Shown: piece by piece, positions 60,844 through 64,000 of the stretch
How positions within the stretch are numbered: position 1 is the stretch's first letter
Layout: every line of letters begins with the position of its first letter
Source: Opitutia bacterium
Lineage (GTDB): Bacteria > Verrucomicrobiota > Verrucomicrobiia > Opitutales > UBA953
Assembly (NCBI GenBank): GCA_003569245.1
Contig: BGOM01000004.1
Location: 1 to 64,000 of the forward strand
Length of the DNA stretch: 64,000 nucleotides
Direction: 5' to 3'
The notes under the pieces: generated by a model
Seen by the model: the letters and a program-made list of their open reading frames with translations, nothing else
Database searches by the model: none
Told to the model about the DNA's origin: nothing
Program-made: the position numbers and the translations under genes

Positions 60844-62142
60844 ATGGCACCGCAGGATCGGCTCGACGTTCTCATCCTTGGCTCCGGCGGCCGTGAGCAC
60901 GCGTTGCTCAAGGCCTGCCTCCGCAGCCCCCGCGTCGCCCGGGTCCGGGTCGCCCCCGGCAACGGCGGGATGGCGCTCGAGGCCGAGTGCCTCGACGTCG
61001 ACGCCGCCAACCCTGCCGCCGTCCTCGAGCTCGTCCGCCGGACCGCCTCGAATTTCGTGATCGTCGGCCCGGAGGTTCCCCTCGCGGCCGGCGTGGTCGA
61101 CGCCCTCGAGGCCGCTGGTATCCCGGCGTACGGCCCCCTGGCCGCCGGCGCCCGGCTCGAGGCCAGCAAGGCCTTCAGCAAGGACTTCATGGTGCGCCAC
61201 CGCGTGCCGACCGCCGCCTCCGCGACCTTCCGGCAGCTGGCTCCGGCGCTCGCCTACGTGCGTGCCCAGCCCGTCCCCATCGTCATCAAGGCCTCCGGTC
61301 TGGCGGCGGGGAAGGGCGTGGTCATCGCGACCACCTTGGCCGAGGCCGAGGCCGCCCTCCGCGACATGATGGAGACCAAGGTCTTCGGCGCTTCCGGCGA
61401 CGAGGTCGTGATCGAGGAATTCATGCAGGGTGAGGAAGCCTCCATCATGCTGATGGTCTGCGGCGAGGAATACCTCATGCTGCCCCCCAGCCAGGATCAT
61501 AAGCGGGTGGGGGAGGGCGACACCGGCCTCAATACCGGCGGCATGGGCGCCTACGCCCCGACCACCGTCGTCACGCCCGACGTCGAACGCCGCCTGCGCG
61601 AGGAGATCATCGTCCCCACGCTGCGCGGCCTCAAGGCCGACGGCATCGACTACCGCGGCACCTTGTACGTCGGCATCATGGTCACCGCCGCCGGCCCCAA
61701 GGTCGTCGAGTTCAACGTCCGCTTCGGCGATCCCGAATGCCAGGTGCTCATGCCCTCGCTGGAGACGGATCCCGTCCAGATCATGGAGGACATCGCGCAT
61801 GGCCGCTTCCGTCCGGCCGCCGTGAAACTCCGCCCCGGCGCCACGATCATCGTCGTCCTCGCCGCCGGGGGCTACCCGGGCGAGATCCGCAAGGGCGACG
61901 CCATCACGCTGCCGACCGACCTTCCCGCCGGCGTCGACATCGTCCACGGAGGTACGAAACGCCTCCCGGACGGCCAGGTCGTCACCACCGGGGGCCGCGT
62001 CCTCGGGGTCGTGGCGCACGGAGCCACCTTACAGGAGGCCGCCCGGCGGGCCTACGCGGTCGTGCCGCAGGTCCGCTTCGAAGGGTGCCATTACCGCCGG
62101 GATATCGGCTACCGCCAGCTCAAGCGTGACGGCGCCGTCTGA
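60844..62142 (+). CDS. purD: Phosphoribosylamine--glycine ligase
   Basis: PurD (432 aa) is the second enzyme of purine synthesis. LILGSGGREHALLKAC, VIVGPEVPLAAGVVDALEAAGIPAYGPLAAGARLEASKAFSKDFM and the ATP-grasp signature NVRFGDPECQVLMP are diagnostic. QDHKRVGEGDTGLNTGGMGAYAP is also typical. The length is normal. It starts 35 bp after the tRNA terminator. Confidence 0.96.
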   Translation: MAPQDRLDVLILGSGGREHALLKACLRSPRVARVRVAPGNGGMALEAECLDVDAANPAAVLELVRRTASNFVIVGPEVPLAAGVVDALEAAGIPAYGPLAAGARLEASKAFSKDFMVRHRVPTAASATFRQLAPALAYVRAQPVPIVIKASGLAAGKGVVIATTLAEAEAALRDMMETKVFGASGDEVVIEEFMQGEEASIMLMVCGEEYLMLPPSQDHKRVGEGDTGLNTGGMGAYAPTTVVTPDVERRLREEIIVPTLRGLKADGIDYRGTLYVGIMVTAAGPKVVEFNVRFGDPECQVLMPSLETDPVQIMEDIAHGRFRPAAVKLRPGATIIVVLAAGGYPGEIRKGDAITLPTDLPAGVDIVHGGTKRLPDGQVVTTGGRVLGVVAHGATLQEAARRAYAVVPQVRFEGCHYRRDIGYRQLKRDGAV

Positions 62143-62180
62143 ACGCTTGAACGAGGGCGAAAGCCCCGCATCGTGAGCCC

Positions 62181-62666
62181 ATGGCCGCCGCGCGCGACAC
62201 CGTGACCTTCGTCTGCACCGGCAACACCTGCCGGAGCCCGATGGCCGAGGCTTTGCTCCGCGCCGCCCTGGCCAAGCGCGGCGAGGGGCTCGGTCACCTG
62301 CGCGTGGCTTCGTGCGGCCTGGCCGCGGCGCCCGGCGAGCCGGCCTCGCCCCATTCGGTCAAGGCCATGGCGCGCATCGGTCTGGACATCGCCGCGCACC
62401 GCAGCCGCTTGCTGTCGCCGGCCGACCTCGACCGGAGCCTGGTCGTGTTCGGCATGACGGGCTCGCACCTCGACGCCCTGGCCCACCGTTTCGACCGCCT
62501 GCCGGAGACGGTCCTGCTCCTGCGCGACGTCCTGCCGGCCGACGCCCCCCGCGGCATCCCGGACCCGTTCGGCGGGGATTTCCGCGAGTACGAGGATTGC
62601 CGTGATTCCATGGTTGAAGCGATGCCCGCGCTGCTGGAGTTTCTGCGCCGACGCTTTTCCCGATGA
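62181..62666 (+). CDS. Low molecular weight protein arginine/tyrosine phosphatase
   Basis: The 161-aa protein has the active-site loop CTGNTCR (Cys 12 to Arg 18) followed by SPMAEAL, and a C-terminal IPDPFGGD with the general-acid Asp. This is a complete LMW-PTP fold. Substrate Tyr or Arg phosphate cannot be told apart; a Thr after Asn in the loop (GNTCRSPMAE) is seen in the YwlE-type arginine phosphatases. It overlaps rpiB by 4 bp, the same pairing seen in Firmicutes. Confidence 0.92.
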   Translation: MAAARDTVTFVCTGNTCRSPMAEALLRAALAKRGEGLGHLRVASCGLAAAPGEPASPHSVKAMARIGLDIAAHRSRLLSPADLDRSLVVFGMTGSHLDALAHRFDRLPETVLLLRDVLPADAPRGIPDPFGGDFREYEDCRDSMVEAMPALLEFLRRRFSR

Positions 62667-63112
62667 CCACCCCCGCCTCGATTCTTTCCTTCGGTAGCGA
62701 CCACGGGGGCCTGGCGCTGCGCCGGGGGTTGATCGACGCCCTGCGGGCCAAGGGGTATGCCGTCCTGGACCGCGGCACCGAGACCGAGGCCTCCTGTGAT
62801 TATCCCGACTACGCCCAGGCGGTCGGAGCCGACGTCACGGCGGGCCGGGCCCGCTTCGGCATCCTCGTCTGCACCACGGGTATCGGCATCTCCATCGCCG
62901 CCAACAAGCTCCCGGGGATCCGCGCCGCCCTGGTCCAGAGCGCCGACGCCGCCGGGCTCAGCCGCCGGCACAATGACGCGAACGTCCTCTGTTTCGGGGC
63001 CAAGTATGTGGACCTGCCGCTTGCTCTCGCCTGCGTCGAGGCTTTCCTGTCGGCTGAGTTCGAGGGTGGCCGTCATTGCCGACGCGTCGACAAAATGGAG
63101 CCCGCCCGCTGA
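62663..63112 (+). CDS. rpiB: Ribose-5-phosphate isomerase B
   Basis: RpiB (149 aa) interconverts ribose-5-phosphate and ribulose-5-phosphate. SFGSDHGGLALRRGL, VCTTGIGISIAANKLPGIRAAL with the catalytic Cys, and RRHNDANVLCFGAKY are family motifs. The length is normal. It is coupled to the phosphatase gene and lies 58 bp before glyA. Confidence 0.95.
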   Translation: MTTPASILSFGSDHGGLALRRGLIDALRAKGYAVLDRGTETEASCDYPDYAQAVGADVTAGRARFGILVCTTGIGISIAANKLPGIRAALVQSADAAGLSRRHNDANVLCFGAKYVDLPLALACVEAFLSAEFEGGRHCRRVDKMEPAR

Positions 63113-63170
63113 GCCCCCGTCTTTTCCGTTGCCAACCTTCGCCTAACTTCCTGCCTTTCCGCACCGCACC

Positions 63171-64000
63171 ATGACCGCCATCCGCCGTATCCCGCTCGCC
63201 CAGCTCGACCCCGAGATCGACGCCCTGATCAAGTCCGAGCTCAAGCGCCAGCAGACCCACCTCGAGCTCATCGCTTCGGAGAACTTCACGCTCCCGGCGA
63301 TCATGGAGGCCCAGGGCAGCGTGCTGACCAACAAGTACGCCGAAGGTTACCCCGGCAAGCGCTGGTACGGCGGCTGCGAGTTCGTCGACACCGTCGAGCA
63401 GCTCGCCATCGATCGCGCCAAGCAGCTCTTCGGCGCCGATCACGCCAACGTCCAGCCTCACTCCGGCAGCCAGGCCAACGCGGCGGTCTACTTCGCCTCC
63501 ATCAAGCCGGGGGATAAGATCCTGACGATGAACTTGTCCCACGGCGGGCACCTCACGCACGGCAACTCCGCCAACTTCTCCGGCAAGCTCTATACCGTGG
63601 TCCACTACGGCGTGGGCGCCGACGGCCGCATCAACTACGACGAGGTCGAGGAGATGGCCAAGCGCGAGAAGCCGAAGATGATCACCGTCGGCGCCTCCGC
63701 CTACGCCCGCGAGATCGACTTCGCCCGCTTCGGCAAGATCGCCAAGGAGAACGGCGCCTTGCTGCTCGCCGATATCGCGCACATCGCCGGCCTGGTCGCC
63801 GCGGGTGTCCACCCGTCGCCCGTGCCGTACGCCGACTTCGTCACGACCACCACGCACAAGACGCTGCGTGGTCCTCGCGGTGGCCTGATCCTCTGCAAGG
63901 CGGAGCACGCGAAAGCCATCGACTCCTCCGTCTTCCCCGGTGCCCAAGGCGGCCCCTTGGAGCACGTCATCGCCGCCAAGGCCGTCTGCTTCGCCCAGTG
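63171..64000 (+). CDS. glyA: Serine hydroxymethyltransferase (3' end outside window)
   Basis: The open frame starts at ATG 63171 and runs off the right edge (276 codons seen). [62 protein letters not shown]-type sequence and [18 protein letters not shown] with the PLP lysine identify GlyA. It converts serine and tetrahydrofolate to glycine and methylene-THF. The order rpiB then glyA, with the LMW phosphatase before, is a known arrangement in several bacteria. Confidence 0.96.
   Translation, partial: MTAIRRIPLAQLDPEIDALIKSELKRQQTHLELIASENFTLPAIMEAQGSVLTNKYAEGYPGKRWYGGCEFVDTVEQLAIDRAKQLFGADHANVQPHSGSQANAAVYFASIKPGDKILTMNLSHGGHLTHGNSANFSGKLYTVVHYGVGADGRINYDEVEEMAKREKPKMITVGASAYAREIDFARFGKIAKENGALLLADIAHIAGLVAAGVHPSPVPYADFVTTTTHKTLRGPRGGLILCKAEHAKAIDSSVFPGAQGGPLEHVIAAKAVCFAQ

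Noticed and set aside
63113-63170. Glycine or THF riboswitch before glyA
   Set aside because: Only 58 bp separate rpiB and glyA and no aptamer-like helices are seen.

Overview
The window is GC-rich, densely packed bacterial chromosome. Gene content points to the phylum Verrucomicrobiota, most likely the class Opitutae. Supporting this are a 1,245-residue fusion of a DUF1080 domain, a PVC-type dehydrogenase domain, HEAT-like repeats and a haem-binding domain; a ThuA-like protein next to a sulfatase; a PVC-style c-type cytochrome; an alginate-lyase-family gene; and a complete dcw cluster with mraZ and a MurC-MurB fusion. This placement is inferred from gene content; no rRNA gene is present to confirm it.

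Layout. 1-5155 (minus strand): the end of a c-type cytochrome gene and nuoB-C-D-E-F of respiratory complex I, without nuoA or nuoG. 5323-9066 (plus): a secreted carbohydrate-degradation set (ThuA-like protein, sulfatase, alginate-lyase-like polysaccharide lyase). 9070-10847 (minus): a Pit phosphate transporter with its DUF47/PhoU-like partner, behind a Pho-box-like repeat. 11215-14008: divergent uvrC and cinA. 14214-23902 (plus): holA, purB, a PPi-type phosphofructokinase, a FecR-domain protein, tmk, holB, a multi-PDZ trypsin-like protease and a smaller protein that looks like a catalytically dead relative. 23959-25496: an ECF sigma factor with a probable membrane partner and a secreted helical protein. 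25506-28734 (minus): an LpxL-type acyltransferase, a degenerate P-loop protein, aroC and a small lipoprotein.

29102-47479 is one 18-kb plus-strand dcw cluster: mraZ, rsmH, ftsL-like, ftsI, murE, murF, mraY, murD, a LysM lipoprotein, ftsW, murG, murC-murB fusion, ddl, ftsQ, ftsA and ftsZ. Many junctions are 4-bp overlaps. It makes and polymerises peptidoglycan precursor and builds the division ring. In front of mraZ is a 10-bp-period array that fits MraZ boxes. The FtsZ at the end departs from consensus at the guanine-binding and catalytic T7-loop positions; this is the most interesting protein feature found. Downstream come sufS, an FAD-dependent oxidoreductase, a DUF2851 gene, tRNA-Ser(UGA), a DUF6794-like protein, a GH16 enzyme, a PlsC-like acyltransferase, the large PVC fusion, a 55-residue ORF, a glycosyltransferase-like gene, an Arg/Gly-rich protein of unknown function, tRNA-Leu(GAG), purD, a low-molecular-weight phosphatase, rpiB and the start of glyA.

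Two themes cut across the window. First, the few gene-free gaps (460-868, 10985-11214, 14009-14160, 51855-52284, 58948-59164) share several families of short palindromic or tandem repeats, some bounded by GGTAGGG/CCCTACC. Second, at least four genes carry apparent single-base indels (cytochrome, nuoF, sufS, the Arg/Gly-rich gene). They are concentrated in the first 1.3 kb and otherwise sit in short G/C runs, which looks more like consensus error than decay. No CRISPR array, prophage, transposase or defence system was recognised.
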